Shown here: positions 8,163 to 17,234 of the stretch, in pieces | How the letters are laid out: each line of letters starts with the position of its first letter | Numbering within the stretch: the stretch's first letter is position 1 | Assembly: GCA_902578265.1 (NCBI GenBank) | Contig: CACHCA010000001.1 | Coordinates: 62,001 to 126,000 of the forward strand | Direction of reading: 5' to 3' | DNA: 64,000 nucleotides | Source of the DNA: an uncultured Pelagibacteraceae bacterium | Lineage (GTDB): Bacteria > Pseudomonadota > Alphaproteobacteria > Pelagibacterales > Pelagibacteraceae | Notes under the pieces: model-generated | The model's database searches: none | Told to the model about the DNA's origin: nothing | What the model saw: only the letters and a program-made list of their open reading frames with translations | Made by a program: the position numbers and the translations under genes

Positions 8163-10501
8163 TAATAAAACTTTAATATATTATTTGTATCGATTCTATT
8201 ATTATCAGAATACAATACTTTTCCATTTAAAACATTTTTACTTTTATAAGCCTCAATAATAGTATTTTTTGAATTGAATTTAGCTTTTTCTCCAGTCAAT
8301 GGATCAACCACCATTAATGTCATATTTTTGGGCACCTTAAATGGCCTAGCTTCAGATTTCTTAACTGACTTTTCGATAAATTCTCTAAAGATTGGCAACG
8401 CAGCTTTTGATCCAGTTTCAAATTTACCTAATGGTTTGGGATTATCCATTCCAACATAAACTCCGATCACTAAATTTGAAGTAAAGCCAATAAACCATGC
8501 ATCAGTATTTTCATTAGTGGTTCCAGTTTTTCCAGCCAAGTTTAATTGTAAATCTCTTAATTTTTTACCAGTTCCTCTTTTTATAACTCCTTCTAATATA
8601 GTTATAACTTGATACGCAGTTTGTTCGGACATTACTTGATTATAATTATCTTCAATTTGAGGATAATCTTTTCCAGTGAATGAAATTTTATCACAATTCA
8701 TACACTTTCTATTTTCATTATTGATTATTGTATTTCCCTCACTATCTTGAATTCTATCTATGATTATAGGGCTTATTAGTTTTCCACCATTTACAAAGGA
8801 TGCGTAAGCTGAAGTTAAATTTAAAAGTGTTGTTTCAGCTGATCCAAGAGAAATTGAAAGTAATTCTTCGGGGTTATCATAAATTTTTAAATCTTTAGAA
8901 AATTTTGCTAGTTTATCTACACCTAAATTTTGAGCAATTCTTACAGTCATTAAGTTTCTTGATTTTTCAAGCCCAACCCTAAGTGTAGAGGGACCATAAA
9001 ACTTTTTACCATAATTTTCTGGCTTCCATTTTTTTAAATCAACTCCTTGATCTAGGACTAAAGGTGCATCAAGCACTAAAGATGATGGAGTATATTTATT
9101 TTCGAGTGCCAAAGCATAAACGAATGGTTTAAATGCTGAACCAGGTTGTCTTAGTGCTTGGGTAGCTCTATTAAATTCACTTGATTTAAAACTAAATCCT
9201 CCACCTAGGGCTAAAACACGTCCAGTGTAAGGGTCCATTACAACAATGCCACCATTGATTTTTGGAAGTTGTTTAAGACTATAAAAGTTATCTTTTACTT
9301 TCTTAACATATATTAAATCGCCAACTTTGAATAAATCTTCAAACTCCTTTTTAGTCCATGAGATTTCATTATATTTAATTAAGCCACTTAATTTATCTTC
9401 AGTTTCAATTTTGGTTTGAAATTGACCTATTTCTCTAACGATTGCTATTTCCCAATTGATAGAATTCTCTAATTTATATTTTTTATTTATATTTTTATGC
9501 CAATTATCATCATATTCTATATTTGTAATTGGTCCACGCCAACCTTTTCTTTGATCATAAGCGATCAAACCATTTCTAAGAGACTCAGTAGCAATTTTTT
9601 GTAAGTTTAAATTGATTGGTGTATTTATATTATATCCTTGTTTATAAACTTTCTCGTAAGTTAGTTTATCTATTATATTTTTTCTTACATCTTCAATATA
9701 ATACTGTGCATCCTCCAAATAAATCTTTTTCTTTTTTTTTAATTTTATATTTTTATTTTTGTATTCATTATATCTTTCAAGATTTAAAAATCCATTTTGA
9801 TTCAAATTTTTAAGAACTAGATCTCTTCTAAATTTTGCTAGATCAATATTATTATAAGGATTATATCTACTAGGTGCTTTTGGTAAAGCTGCTAACAATG
9901 CTGCTTCGGAATAATTTAATTCTTTAATTGACTTATCAAAATACTCTAAACTTGCAGCAGCAACACCGTAAGCTCCACTGCCCAAATATATTTGGTTAAG
10001 ATATAATTCTAAAATTCTCTCTTTACTTAGAGCTCTTTCTATTCTAAACGCTAAAATTGCCTCTTTAATTTTTCTGTTAATGCTAACTTCATTAGTTAAT
10101 AGGAAATTTTTTGCAACCTGTTGAGTTATTGTAGAAGCCCCCTCAAGTCTTTTTGAGGTCATAATATTAGTGATGTTATTAAATGTTGCTCTAAGAACAC
10201 CTTTTGCATCAACACCAGGATGAGTAAAAAAGTTTTTATCTTCAGCAGACAAAAAGGCATTAATAACATTTGAGGGAATCGCGCTGTAAGGAACGAAAAT
10301 CCTTTTTTCTTTCGAAAAATCAGCGACTAAATCCCCATCTCCAGAGTACATTTTGCTTGATACAGGCGGCTTATAATTTTTAAGAAATTTATAATCAGGG
10401 ATATTGTTAGAAAAAGTCCATAAAATGCTAAAAATAGCAATCAAGGTTAATAAGGAAATGCTTAATAATATAATTAAAATATTTTTGAACAACTTTGTCA
10501 T
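8162..10501 (-). CDS. mrcA: penicillin-binding protein 1A (class A PBP)
   Basis: 779-residue bifunctional peptidoglycan synthase. One N-terminal membrane segment (about residues 8-30) is followed by the GT51 transglycosylase domain (EDKNFFTHPGVD, GASTITQQVAKN, RKIKEAILAFRIE), then the transpeptidase with active-site SxxK in RQPGSAFKPFVYA, SRN in EKSRNLMTVRIA and KTG in LAGKTGTTNENTDAW. The insert between GT and TP domains is typical of PBP1A. Its stop overlaps the true prfB start (TAATG); the mrcA-prfB pair is conserved in alphaproteobacteria. Confidence 0.95.
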   Translation of the reverse strand: MTKLFKNILIILLSISLLTLIAIFSILWTFSNNIPDYKFLKNYKPPVSSKMYSGDGDLVADFSKEKRIFVPYSAIPSNVINAFLSAEDKNFFTHPGVDAKGVLRATFNNITNIMTSKRLEGASTITQQVAKNFLLTNEVSINRKIKEAILAFRIERALSKERILELYLNQIYLGSGAYGVAAASLEYFDKSIKELNYSEAALLAALPKAPSRYNPYNNIDLAKFRRDLVLKNLNQNGFLNLERYNEYKNKNIKLKKKKKIYLEDAQYYIEDVRKNIIDKLTYEKVYKQGYNINTPINLNLQKIATESLRNGLIAYDQRKGWRGPITNIEYDDNWHKNINKKYKLENSINWEIAIVREIGQFQTKIETEDKLSGLIKYNEISWTKKEFEDLFKVGDLIYVKKVKDNFYSLKQLPKINGGIVVMDPYTGRVLALGGGFSFKSSEFNRATQALRQPGSAFKPFVYALALENKYTPSSLVLDAPLVLDQGVDLKKWKPENYGKKFYGPSTLRVGLEKSRNLMTVRIAQNLGVDKLAKFSKDLKIYDNPEELLSISLGSAETTLLNLTSAYASFVNGGKLISPIIIDRIQDSEGNTIINNENRKCMNCDKISFTGKDYPQIEDNYNQVMSEQTAYQVITILEGVIKRGTGKKLRDLQLNLAGKTGTTNENTDAWFIGFTSNLVIGVYVGMDNPKPLGKFETGSKAALPIFREFIEKSVKKSEARPFKVPKNMTLMVVDPLTGEKAKFNSKNTIIEAYKSKNVLNGKVLYSDNNRIDTNNILKFY

Positions 10502-10594
10502 TTTGATTTAATTATATATAGGAATTTGTTAAAGTTAAGGCATTATTATTAAACAAAATTTTTAAAAAAAAATGAAACATTCAAAAGTAATATT

Positions 10595-12367
10595 ATGGAA
10601 AAAAATTTATATATTGATGCTTCGCATCCAAATGAAACTAGAGTTGTTCTTAAATCAAATGATAAAATTGAAGATTATGAATATGAAGGTTCAAAGAATA
10701 ATCTCATAAAGAACAATATATATCTCGGAAAAGTAAGTAGAATTGAACCATCTTTACAAGCTGCCTTTGTAGACTTTGGTAGAGAGCGACATGGTTTTTT
10801 ATCATTTAATGACATCCAGTCTGATTATTATCAAATTCCAAAAAGTGATCTTGAACTAATTAAAAAAGAAGAGCAAAAATTAAGAGAAGAATTGTCAAAA
10901 AAAGTTGAAGAAAAAGATAATGAAAACTTAGCTGAAGGTAAATTAGAGATTGATGATCTGATTGATGCTGAAAAAAAAGATGGTGAGGAAAAAGAGAGAA
11001 ATATTGATGATAAAAGTAAAAAAATAGAAAGTAGAAATAAGTTTAAAAGATATAAAATTCAAGAAGTGATCAAACCTAATCAAGTAATTCTGGTTCAAGT
11101 TATAAAAGATGAAAGAGGTCAAAAGGGAGCTGCCTTAAGTACGTTTATTTCCATTGCAGGAAAATATATTGTATTAATGCCAAATACTCCAAAAGGAGGA
11201 GGAATTTCAAGAAAAATTTTCAATCCAGTGGATAGAAAAAAAATAAGATCTATATTAAACGTGATAGAGATTCCAAAAGAAATGGGATTAATAGTAAGAA
11301 CTGCGGGTAGTAATAAAACCAAAAATGAAATTGAATTTGATTTAACTACCTTAATTAAATCATGGAATCAAATAAAAGAGAATGCAATTAACGCAATTGC
11401 TCCCTCACTTATTCACCAAGAAAGTGAGATAATAAACAGAACTTTAAGAGATATGTATGATGACAAAACAAAAAGTATAATAATTGAGGGAAATGAAGGT
11501 TATAAAAAAGCACAAAATTTTATGAAAACGTTAATGCCTTCTCACGTAAAAAAAATAAAAAAATATAGAGGTAAAACACCTTTGTTTATAGAGGAAGGAA
11601 TAGAACAAAAACTTAATCAAATTTTTGATACAGAAATAAAATTAAGTTCTGGAGGCTATCTTGTAATAAATCCAACAGAGGCTCTTGTTTCGGTTGATAT
11701 AAATTCAGGAAGTTCTATCAAACAAAAAAATGTTGAGAGTACAGCTTTAGATACAAACTTGGAGGCTGCTGAGGAAATAGCAAGACAAATTAAGATTAGA
11801 GATTTATCGGGTCTTATAATAATAGATTTTATCGATATGCTTAGTTATGGAAATAGAAGGACAGTAGAAAGAAGATTAAAAGAAAAATGTAGATCAGACA
11901 GAGCCCGAATTCAGATAGGAAGAATTAGTAACTTTGGATTGCTTGAAATGTCAAGACAAAGATTAAGAGAAAGTGCGGTAAAGTGGAAAGTTGGACTTAC
12001 AGATGAGTCTTTTGCACAAAAAATACTAAAATTAGTTGAGTTGAAAGCTGTCTTAAATAAAGGAAAATTTGTTGAGTTAAAAGTATGCGATAAAATATCT
12101 GAATTTTTAAAAGAAAACTTCATTGAAGATTTAACTTTTTTCGAAAAAAAAAATAAAATGAAAATAGATATTATTTCAGATAATTCTTTAATTATACCTG
12201 AGTATATTATTAATATTAAAAATAAATCAAAAAAAACAATCGAGCTTATTGAGTATTATGAAAAGCTAAAAAATCTTGAAACTTTAGTCAAAGAAAAGTC
12301 TTCAAAGGATGTCAAGATTAAGAAAAAAAAATACAGAAAAAAAAAATTTTATAAAAAATCTAAATAA
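10595..12367 (+). CDS. rne: ribonuclease E/G family endoribonuclease
   Basis: 590 residues, shorter than typical RNase E because no long degradosome scaffold follows. The N-terminal S1 domain is split by a highly charged insertion (about residues 88-150), as in other alphaproteobacterial RNase E. The DNase I-like catalytic domain carries VSVDINSGS and IIIDFIDML, which hold the two metal-binding aspartates. After [10 protein letters not shown], where the zinc-link CPxCxG normally follows, there is no cysteine pair. The C-terminus ends in a lysine-rich tail. RNase E rather than G is favoured by the S1 insertion, but the assignment is not absolute. Confidence 0.9.
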   Translation: MEKNLYIDASHPNETRVVLKSNDKIEDYEYEGSKNNLIKNNIYLGKVSRIEPSLQAAFVDFGRERHGFLSFNDIQSDYYQIPKSDLELIKKEEQKLREELSKKVEEKDNENLAEGKLEIDDLIDAEKKDGEEKERNIDDKSKKIESRNKFKRYKIQEVIKPNQVILVQVIKDERGQKGAALSTFISIAGKYIVLMPNTPKGGGISRKIFNPVDRKKIRSILNVIEIPKEMGLIVRTAGSNKTKNEIEFDLTTLIKSWNQIKENAINAIAPSLIHQESEIINRTLRDMYDDKTKSIIIEGNEGYKKAQNFMKTLMPSHVKKIKKYRGKTPLFIEEGIEQKLNQIFDTEIKLSSGGYLVINPTEALVSVDINSGSSIKQKNVESTALDTNLEAAEEIARQIKIRDLSGLIIIDFIDMLSYGNRRTVERRLKEKCRSDRARIQIGRISNFGLLEMSRQRLRESAVKWKVGLTDESFAQKILKLVELKAVLNKGKFVELKVCDKISEFLKENFIEDLTFFEKKNKMKIDIISDNSLIIPEYIINIKNKSKKTIELIEYYEKLKNLETLVKEKSSKDVKIKKKKYRKKKFYKKSK

Positions 12368-13133
12368 TCCCTTTTTTCGGAGATGATGGACTGCCCATTA
12401 CTTTTTTCTCAATTCTTCCAGATAAAAAAGATTGCCTTCCAGCAATCACAGCATTCTTAAACGCTTTTGCCATTTCTAGTGGTTTTTTTGCTTTTGCGAT
12501 TGCTGTATTAACTAGTACGCCATCGCAACCTAATTCCATTGCAATTGCTGCGTCTGATGCTTGTCCTAAACCAGCATCTATAATCAAAGGTAATTTTGTT
12601 TGATCTCTTATAATTTGAATATTAACTTTATTTAAAATTCCCAAACCAGATCCTATTGGTGCTGCAAGTGGCATTATAGCTGCTGCTCCAGCATTTTCTA
12701 ACCTTTTTGCCATTAAAGGATCATCATTGCAATAAACCATAACTTTAAAACCTTCTTTTGTTAAAATTTCAGTAGATTTAAGAGTCTCTATCATCTCAGG
12801 AAATAGATTCTGTTTATCACCTAAAACCTCAAGCTTTACCAATTTCCATCCCCCAATCTCTCTTGCAAGCCTAAGTGTTCTTAACGCTTCATCTGAATTA
12901 AAACAACCAGCTGTATTTGGTAAATAAGTTATCTTTTTTGGATCTATATAATCCATTAATAAAGGTTTCTTTTTATCTGCAATATTTACTCTTCTTACAG
13001 CAACTGTTACGATATCTGCTCCAGATATCTTTATCGCCTTAGCACATTCAGTCATACTTTTGTATTTACCAGTGCCAACAATTAATCTCGAATTAAATTT
13101 TTTCTTTGAAATTATAAGATTATCTTTTTTCAA
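12360..13133 (-). CDS. thiG: thiazole synthase
   Basis: 257-residue TIM-barrel enzyme that forms the thiazole phosphate moiety of thiamine from deoxyxylulose phosphate, dehydroglycine and ThiS thiocarboxylate. Typical segments are [10 protein letters not shown] near the N-terminus, VKLEVLGD (the region of the Schiff-base lysine), [16 protein letters not shown] and [18 protein letters not shown]. It starts 2 bases after thiS, so the two are co-translated. The 3' end overlaps the convergent rne by 8 bases. Confidence 0.96.
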   Translation of the reverse strand: MKKDNLIISKKKFNSRLIVGTGKYKSMTECAKAIKISGADIVTVAVRRVNIADKKKPLLMDYIDPKKITYLPNTAGCFNSDEALRTLRLAREIGGWKLVKLEVLGDKQNLFPEMIETLKSTEILTKEGFKVMVYCNDDPLMAKRLENAGAAAIMPLAAPIGSGLGILNKVNIQIIRDQTKLPLIIDAGLGQASDAAIAMELGCDGVLVNTAIAKAKKPLEMAKAFKNAVIAGRQSFLSGRIEKKVMGSPSSPKKGII

Positions 13134-13135
13134 AA

Positions 13136-13348
13136 TTAACCACCTCCAATAAAGTGAACAATTTCAATCTTATCATTTGCTTTTAAATTAATCTTATTAA
13201 GTTTTTTTTTATCCATTATTTCTCTATTTAATTCAATGGCAACTTTTTTTAAAGGTACTTTTAAATTTTTGACTAAATCGGATAATTTAGTCTTGTTATT
13301 AATTCTATTTATTTTACCGTTAATTTTTATTTTTATTTTTTTTTTCAT
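13136..13348 (-). CDS. thiS: sulfur carrier protein ThiS
   Basis: 70-residue ubiquitin-fold sulfur carrier ending in the required diglycine (IVHFIGGG). ThiS is adenylated and thiocarboxylated at its C-terminal Gly and donates sulfur to ThiG. It is about the usual 66-70 residues, rich in lysine. First gene of thiS-thiG, and divergent from aroQ with only 16 bases between start codons, so its promoter must extend into aroQ. Confidence 0.92.
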   Translation of the reverse strand: MKKKIKIKINGKINRINNKTKLSDLVKNLKVPLKKVAIELNREIMDKKKLNKINLKANDKIEIVHFIGGG

Positions 13349-13364
13349 CGTATATAAATGTTAA

Positions 13365-13811
13365 ATGAATAATAAGATAATTATAATTAATGGTCCAAAT
13401 CTTAATCTATTAGGTGAAAGAGAACAATCACAATATGGATCCACCGCCTTTGAAGAATTAAAAGAGATTTGTTTAAATAAGTCGAAAGAATTGGGTTTAA
13501 AAGCTGATTTTTCCCAATCAAATATTGAGGGTGAAATAGTTAGTTTGATACAAGATTCTAGAAAAAATTTCGATGGAATAATAATCAATGCTGCAGCTTT
13601 CACACATACTTCTGTAGCTATTAGAGATGCCTTAAGTATTTTTAAAAAACCAATCATTGAATTACATATCTCAAATATATATAAACGTGAGGAATTTAGA
13701 CATAAATCTTTAATAAGTGATGTAGTTACAGGTGGTATTTTTGGTTTAGGTGTTGATGGTTATATTTTAGCCATAATTTCAATGCAAAAGCTCTTACAAA
13801 ATGAAAATTAA
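13365..13811 (+). CDS. aroQ: 3-dehydroquinate dehydratase, type II
   Basis: 148-residue cytoplasmic enzyme of the shikimate pathway (3-dehydroquinate to 3-dehydroshikimate). It carries the type II signature INGPNLNLLGEREQSQYG, including the catalytic Arg and Tyr, then INAAAFTHTSVAIRDA and ELHISNIYKREEFRHKS with the catalytic His. The end overlaps accB by 11 bases, forming an aroQ-accB-accC operon, the usual alphaproteobacterial order. Confidence 0.96.
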   Translation: MNNKIIIINGPNLNLLGEREQSQYGSTAFEELKEICLNKSKELGLKADFSQSNIEGEIVSLIQDSRKNFDGIIINAAAFTHTSVAIRDALSIFKKPIIELHISNIYKREEFRHKSLISDVVTGGIFGLGVDGYILAIISMQKLLQNEN

Positions 13812-14232
13812 TAAAAAGATTATTAAAGAACTTAGTGACTACTTAGAGGAATTTAATCTTACTGAGTTAGAATATACCGAGAAAGATACTAAAATTAAAG
13901 TTTCTAAAAATAATATTTCAGTTAATAATCAAAAAATTCCAAATCCAAAAAATGAAGTAAACAACTCAAATATTAATTTATCAGAAAAAACTAAAACTGG
14001 AATTGAAGTTAAATCACCAATTATAGGAACAGCATATCATGCACCTGAACCTGGTGCAAAAAAATTTGTTGAAGTTGGAAAAAAAATTAAAAAGGGTGAT
14101 ACAATAATGATCGTAGAAGCTATGAAAACTATGAACCATGTGCCTTCAACCGCAGATGGAGTTGTAAAAGAAATTTGTGTTGAAGATGGCCAGCCTGTTG
14201 AATTTGGTCAAAATTTATTAATTCTTGATTAA
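13801..14232 (+). CDS. accB: biotin carboxyl carrier protein of acetyl-CoA carboxylase
   Basis: 143 residues. N-terminal region and an Asn/Lys-rich linker (about residues 35-65) lead to a C-terminal biotinyl domain with the VEAMKTMN motif, where K109 is the predicted biotinylation site. It shuttles carboxybiotin between AccC and the carboxyltransferase in the first step of fatty acid synthesis. Its stop overlaps the accC start by one base (TAATG), indicating translational coupling. Confidence 0.96.
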   Translation: MKINKKIIKELSDYLEEFNLTELEYTEKDTKIKVSKNNISVNNQKIPNPKNEVNNSNINLSEKTKTGIEVKSPIIGTAYHAPEPGAKKFVEVGKKIKKGDTIMIVEAMKTMNHVPSTADGVVKEICVEDGQPVEFGQNLLILD

Positions 14233-15569
14233 TGTTTAAAAAAATTTTAATAGCTAACCGTGGAGAAATTGCGGTTAGAATTATAAGAGCCTGTAAAGAA
14301 TGGGGAATTTTAACTGTAGCTGTTCATTCTGATGTGGATAAAGAAAGTATGCATGTAAGAATGGCAGATGAAAGTGTTTGTATAGGTTCTCACCAACCAG
14401 CAAATAGTTACTTAAATATTCCAGCCCTATTATCAGCAATAGAAATTACCAATGCTGAGGCTGTACATCCTGGTTATGGTTTTCTATCCGAAAATGCTAA
14501 TTTCGCAAAAGTGCTTGAAGAAAATAATATCAAATTCATTGGAGCTTCTTCAAAACTTATAGAAATGATGGGAGACAAGATACAAGCAAAGAAAATTGCT
14601 AAAGAAAATGGTTTACCAGTTATTGAAGGTTCTGAAGGTGGAGTTAAAGATGTTAAAGAAGCTAAAGAATTATGTAAAAAAATTGGTTTTCCTGTTCTAA
14701 TTAAAGCATCTGGTGGTGGTGGTGGTAAAGGCATGAAAATTGTTTATAAAGAAGAAGAATTTGAGACGTTATTTTCAACTGCAAAATCAGAAGCTCAAAA
14801 ATATTTTGGTAATGATGAAGTTTATATAGAAAAGTTTTTTCAAAATCCTAGACACATTGAAGTTCAAATTTTAGCTGGAAAAAATAGAACTGTTCATCTT
14901 CATGAAAGAGATTGTTCTGTTCAAAGAAGACATCAAAAATTAATTGAGGAGACACCAAGTCCTATTTTGACTGATGAGATAAGAAAAGACCTTTTTGAAA
15001 AAACAGTAAATATGGTCTCAAAAATAGGCTATATGGGTGCTGGGACTGTTGAGTTTATTTATGAGGATGGAAAATTTTATTTTCTTGAAATGAATACGAG
15101 AGTTCAAGTTGAGCACCCAGTAACTGAAATGGTAACAGGTATAGATATAATTAAAGAACAGATTTGGATAGCATTTTCAGGGGAAACAGCGTTAAAACAA
15201 AGTGATATAAATCCAAGAGGTCATGCCATAGAATGTAGAATAAATGCAGAAGATGCAAGTAAAAATTTCCAACCTTCACCAGGTTTAATTGCTATGTGTC
15301 ATCAACCGTCAGGTTTCAGAACTAGAGTTGATGGTGCAATATATCAAGGTTATAAAGTGACTCCTTATTATGACAGTATGATTTGTAAATTAATCTGTCA
15401 TGGAAGAAATAGATTAGAGGCTATTCAAAGGATGAATAGATCTTTAGATGAGTTTGTAATAGAGGGAATTACAACAACAATTCCATTACATAAAAAATTA
15501 CTAAATCATAAAAAATTTATTGACTCTGATTTTAATGTTGGTTGGCTAGATAAAGATAAAATACTTTAA
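14232..15569 (+). CDS. accC: biotin carboxylase subunit of acetyl-CoA carboxylase
   Basis: 445 residues, the normal length. ATP-grasp enzyme that carboxylates the biotin on AccB. The N-terminal domain begins FKKILIANRGEIAVRIIRAC; the glycine-rich ATP lid KASGGGGGKGMKIV lies near residue 157; later motifs are QRRHQKLIEETPSP, FLEMNTRVQVEHPVTEMVTG and AIECRINAED. Translationally coupled to accB. Its stop shares the TTAA at 15566-15569 with the convergent DUF2155 gene; the aat gene often found next is absent. Confidence 0.97.
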   Translation: MFKKILIANRGEIAVRIIRACKEWGILTVAVHSDVDKESMHVRMADESVCIGSHQPANSYLNIPALLSAIEITNAEAVHPGYGFLSENANFAKVLEENNIKFIGASSKLIEMMGDKIQAKKIAKENGLPVIEGSEGGVKDVKEAKELCKKIGFPVLIKASGGGGGKGMKIVYKEEEFETLFSTAKSEAQKYFGNDEVYIEKFFQNPRHIEVQILAGKNRTVHLHERDCSVQRRHQKLIEETPSPILTDEIRKDLFEKTVNMVSKIGYMGAGTVEFIYEDGKFYFLEMNTRVQVEHPVTEMVTGIDIIKEQIWIAFSGETALKQSDINPRGHAIECRINAEDASKNFQPSPGLIAMCHQPSGFRTRVDGAIYQGYKVTPYYDSMICKLICHGRNRLEAIQRMNRSLDEFVIEGITTTIPLHKKLLNHKKFIDSDFNVGWLDKDKIL

Positions 15570-15970
15570 TAACAGCTAACAAGCCAGATATCATAAACTG
15601 GATGATCGAAGGGTGCTATAGAAGGACTTGATGAAAACATCCATCCATTAAAAACAAAAACATTATTTCTATCTTTTTTTGTTAAGTCTCTTACTTGGAT
15701 ATATGCTTTAACTTCAGGATTATCATCAAATTTGGAGTCTGTGCATTTTATACTTTTTATTGCTAAATCTTTATAAACTAATTCCTCATCATTAATTAAT
15801 TTTATCAACTCATTTTTAGAACTAATCTTATCCAATATTTTTATATCGGTATTATTTCCATCAAGATTAGTTTCGGCAATAGATTTAAATGTCACAAATA
15901 TGCTAAATAAATATATAAATAAAAATAAATTTAGCTTATTTCCAGCTTTTATATTTTTTTTCAGTTGCAT
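15566..15970 (-). CDS. DUF2155 domain protein, probably secreted
   Basis: 134 residues with an N-terminal hydrophobic signal (about residues 13-31, ending near FKSIAE). The C-terminal half fits DUF2155: paired cysteines (one in KSIKCTDSK, one in the final VSCY), then NGWMFSSSPSIAPFDHPVYDIW, whose GWMF-SSP-HPVYD pattern is the family hallmark. Function unknown; gene order next to NDUFA12 is conserved in alphaproteobacteria. It overlaps the upstream NDUFA12 gene by 35 bases. Confidence 0.82.
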   Translation of the reverse strand: MQLKKNIKAGNKLNLFLFIYLFSIFVTFKSIAETNLDGNNTDIKILDKISSKNELIKLINDEELVYKDLAIKSIKCTDSKFDDNPEVKAYIQVRDLTKKDRNNVFVFNGWMFSSSPSIAPFDHPVYDIWLVSCY

Positions 15971-16295
15971 CCTTATTGTTCTTATTTGGATAATAAGCTG
16001 AGTCAGTACCAGTCAAGTTTGGTTGATGAGGTTTTTGCCAATCATGTTTTTCTAATTCATGAATATTTTCAATTTTATTTGGCATAAAATGAATCCAAGA
16101 GTACCATTCAACTGGAATTTTAGATGCATCAATTTCATTGGCATAAATTACCCATCTTTTTCCTCTTTTACTCTCATAATACTTATTTCCATACTCATCT
16201 GATCCAATAAATTTACCAAACAATATAGTTTTGATTCTGGTGCCGAAAGTATCGCGATTCCACCAAGTGAAAATTTTTTTTAAGAAAGTCAACAT
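15936..16295 (-). CDS. NADH:ubiquinone oxidoreductase accessory subunit NDUFA12 family
   Basis: 119 residues, homologous to the mitochondrial complex I accessory subunit NDUFA12 (B17.2), which alphaproteobacteria share. Family-typical features are FTWWNRDTFGTRIKT, FGKFIGSDEYGNKYYES, RWVIYANEIDASKIPVEW and SWIHFMP near the middle. It probably stabilises the peripheral arm of complex I. First of a two-gene unit with the DUF2155 protein. Confidence 0.9.
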   Translation of the reverse strand: MLTFLKKIFTWWNRDTFGTRIKTILFGKFIGSDEYGNKYYESKRGKRWVIYANEIDASKIPVEWYSWIHFMPNKIENIHELEKHDWQKPHQPNLTGTDSAYYPNKNNKDATEKKYKSWK

Positions 16296-16409
16296 GTAAA
16301 ATTTTTTAAATTCAATTTTTAATTGTATAAATTAAATTAGACTAAAATATGTAAAAGTATATAAGTAAAAAGATTCAAATTTCAAATTTAATTAAAGGAT
16401 TATAAAAAA

Positions 16410-17234
16410 ATGTCAAAATATCTTGTAGAAACTTATTATACATGCACTTTTAAAGTAAATCATTATTTAGATGATATTAACGAAACAGAGCTAAAGAATC
16501 TTGAAAAAAGAGATGATGGGAAATTTGAGGTTTTGGATGTAAAATTAGATAACAGAAAGACAAAAAGTCTTGATCCTAATAATAAAAAAAATGACCAAAA
16601 TAAAAAAATTGACTTAGTTAAAACTCAAAGTGAAAACAAAACTAAAAATGTTGAAAAAATAGTTTCTCAATCTTTTGCTAAATCTGATAATTCTGGAAAA
16701 AGATTTAGTATGCCAGATAGAAGAAAAGGTTATATCCAAAAAGCAACTATCGGTGATCATAAAGTTTATTTACACACTGGTGAATATGAGGACGGTAAAA
16801 TTGGAGAAATCTTTATAGATACTAGCAAAGAGGGAGAGTTAGTTAAAGCTCTAATGAATAATTTTGCTATAGCTGTTTCGCTCGGTCTTCAATATGGAGT
16901 TCCATTGGATGAGTTTGTGAGTGCATTTATAGGGACTAAATTTGAGCCCTCTGGAAAAGTAAACGGTAATGACAGAATCTTGAGTGCCTCTTCAATTTTA
17001 GATTATATATTTAGGGAACTTGCAATTTCTTATCTTAACAGAGAGGATTTGGCACATACTCCATCTATAGGTAATTTAGATATTTCATCTACAGATGAAA
17101 AAGGTTCTGATGAACAAAATCAATTACTAAAAATAGTAAAAGATATAACAAGTAAAGGGTTTGTTAGAAACAACTACAAAAAGAATCTGGTAGATTTATC
17201 CGATGTTAAAATTAGTCTTAAAGGTAAAAAATAA
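16410..17234 (+). CDS. stand-alone TSCPD-domain protein resembling the C-terminus of class II ribonucleotide reductase
   Basis: 274 residues. Roughly residues 107-222 match what I recognise as the C-terminal region of adenosylcobalamin-dependent Nrd[57 protein letters not shown], and [20 protein letters not shown]. The N-terminal 50 residues ([19 protein letters not shown]) do not belong to the RNR barrel, and residues 55-90 are a Lys/Asn-rich linker. The catalytic barrel and the CxxC redox tail of NrdJ are absent; the only cysteine is near residue 15. It is a complete gene with its own start, so not a simple truncation. A regulatory or nucleotide-binding role is possible but unproven. Confidence 0.75.
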   Translation: MSKYLVETYYTCTFKVNHYLDDINETELKNLEKRDDGKFEVLDVKLDNRKTKSLDPNNKKNDQNKKIDLVKTQSENKTKNVEKIVSQSFAKSDNSGKRFSMPDRRKGYIQKATIGDHKVYLHTGEYEDGKIGEIFIDTSKEGELVKALMNNFAIAVSLGLQYGVPLDEFVSAFIGTKFEPSGKVNGNDRILSASSILDYIFRELAISYLNREDLAHTPSIGNLDISSTDEKGSDEQNQLLKIVKDITSKGFVRNNYKKNLVDLSDVKISLKGKK

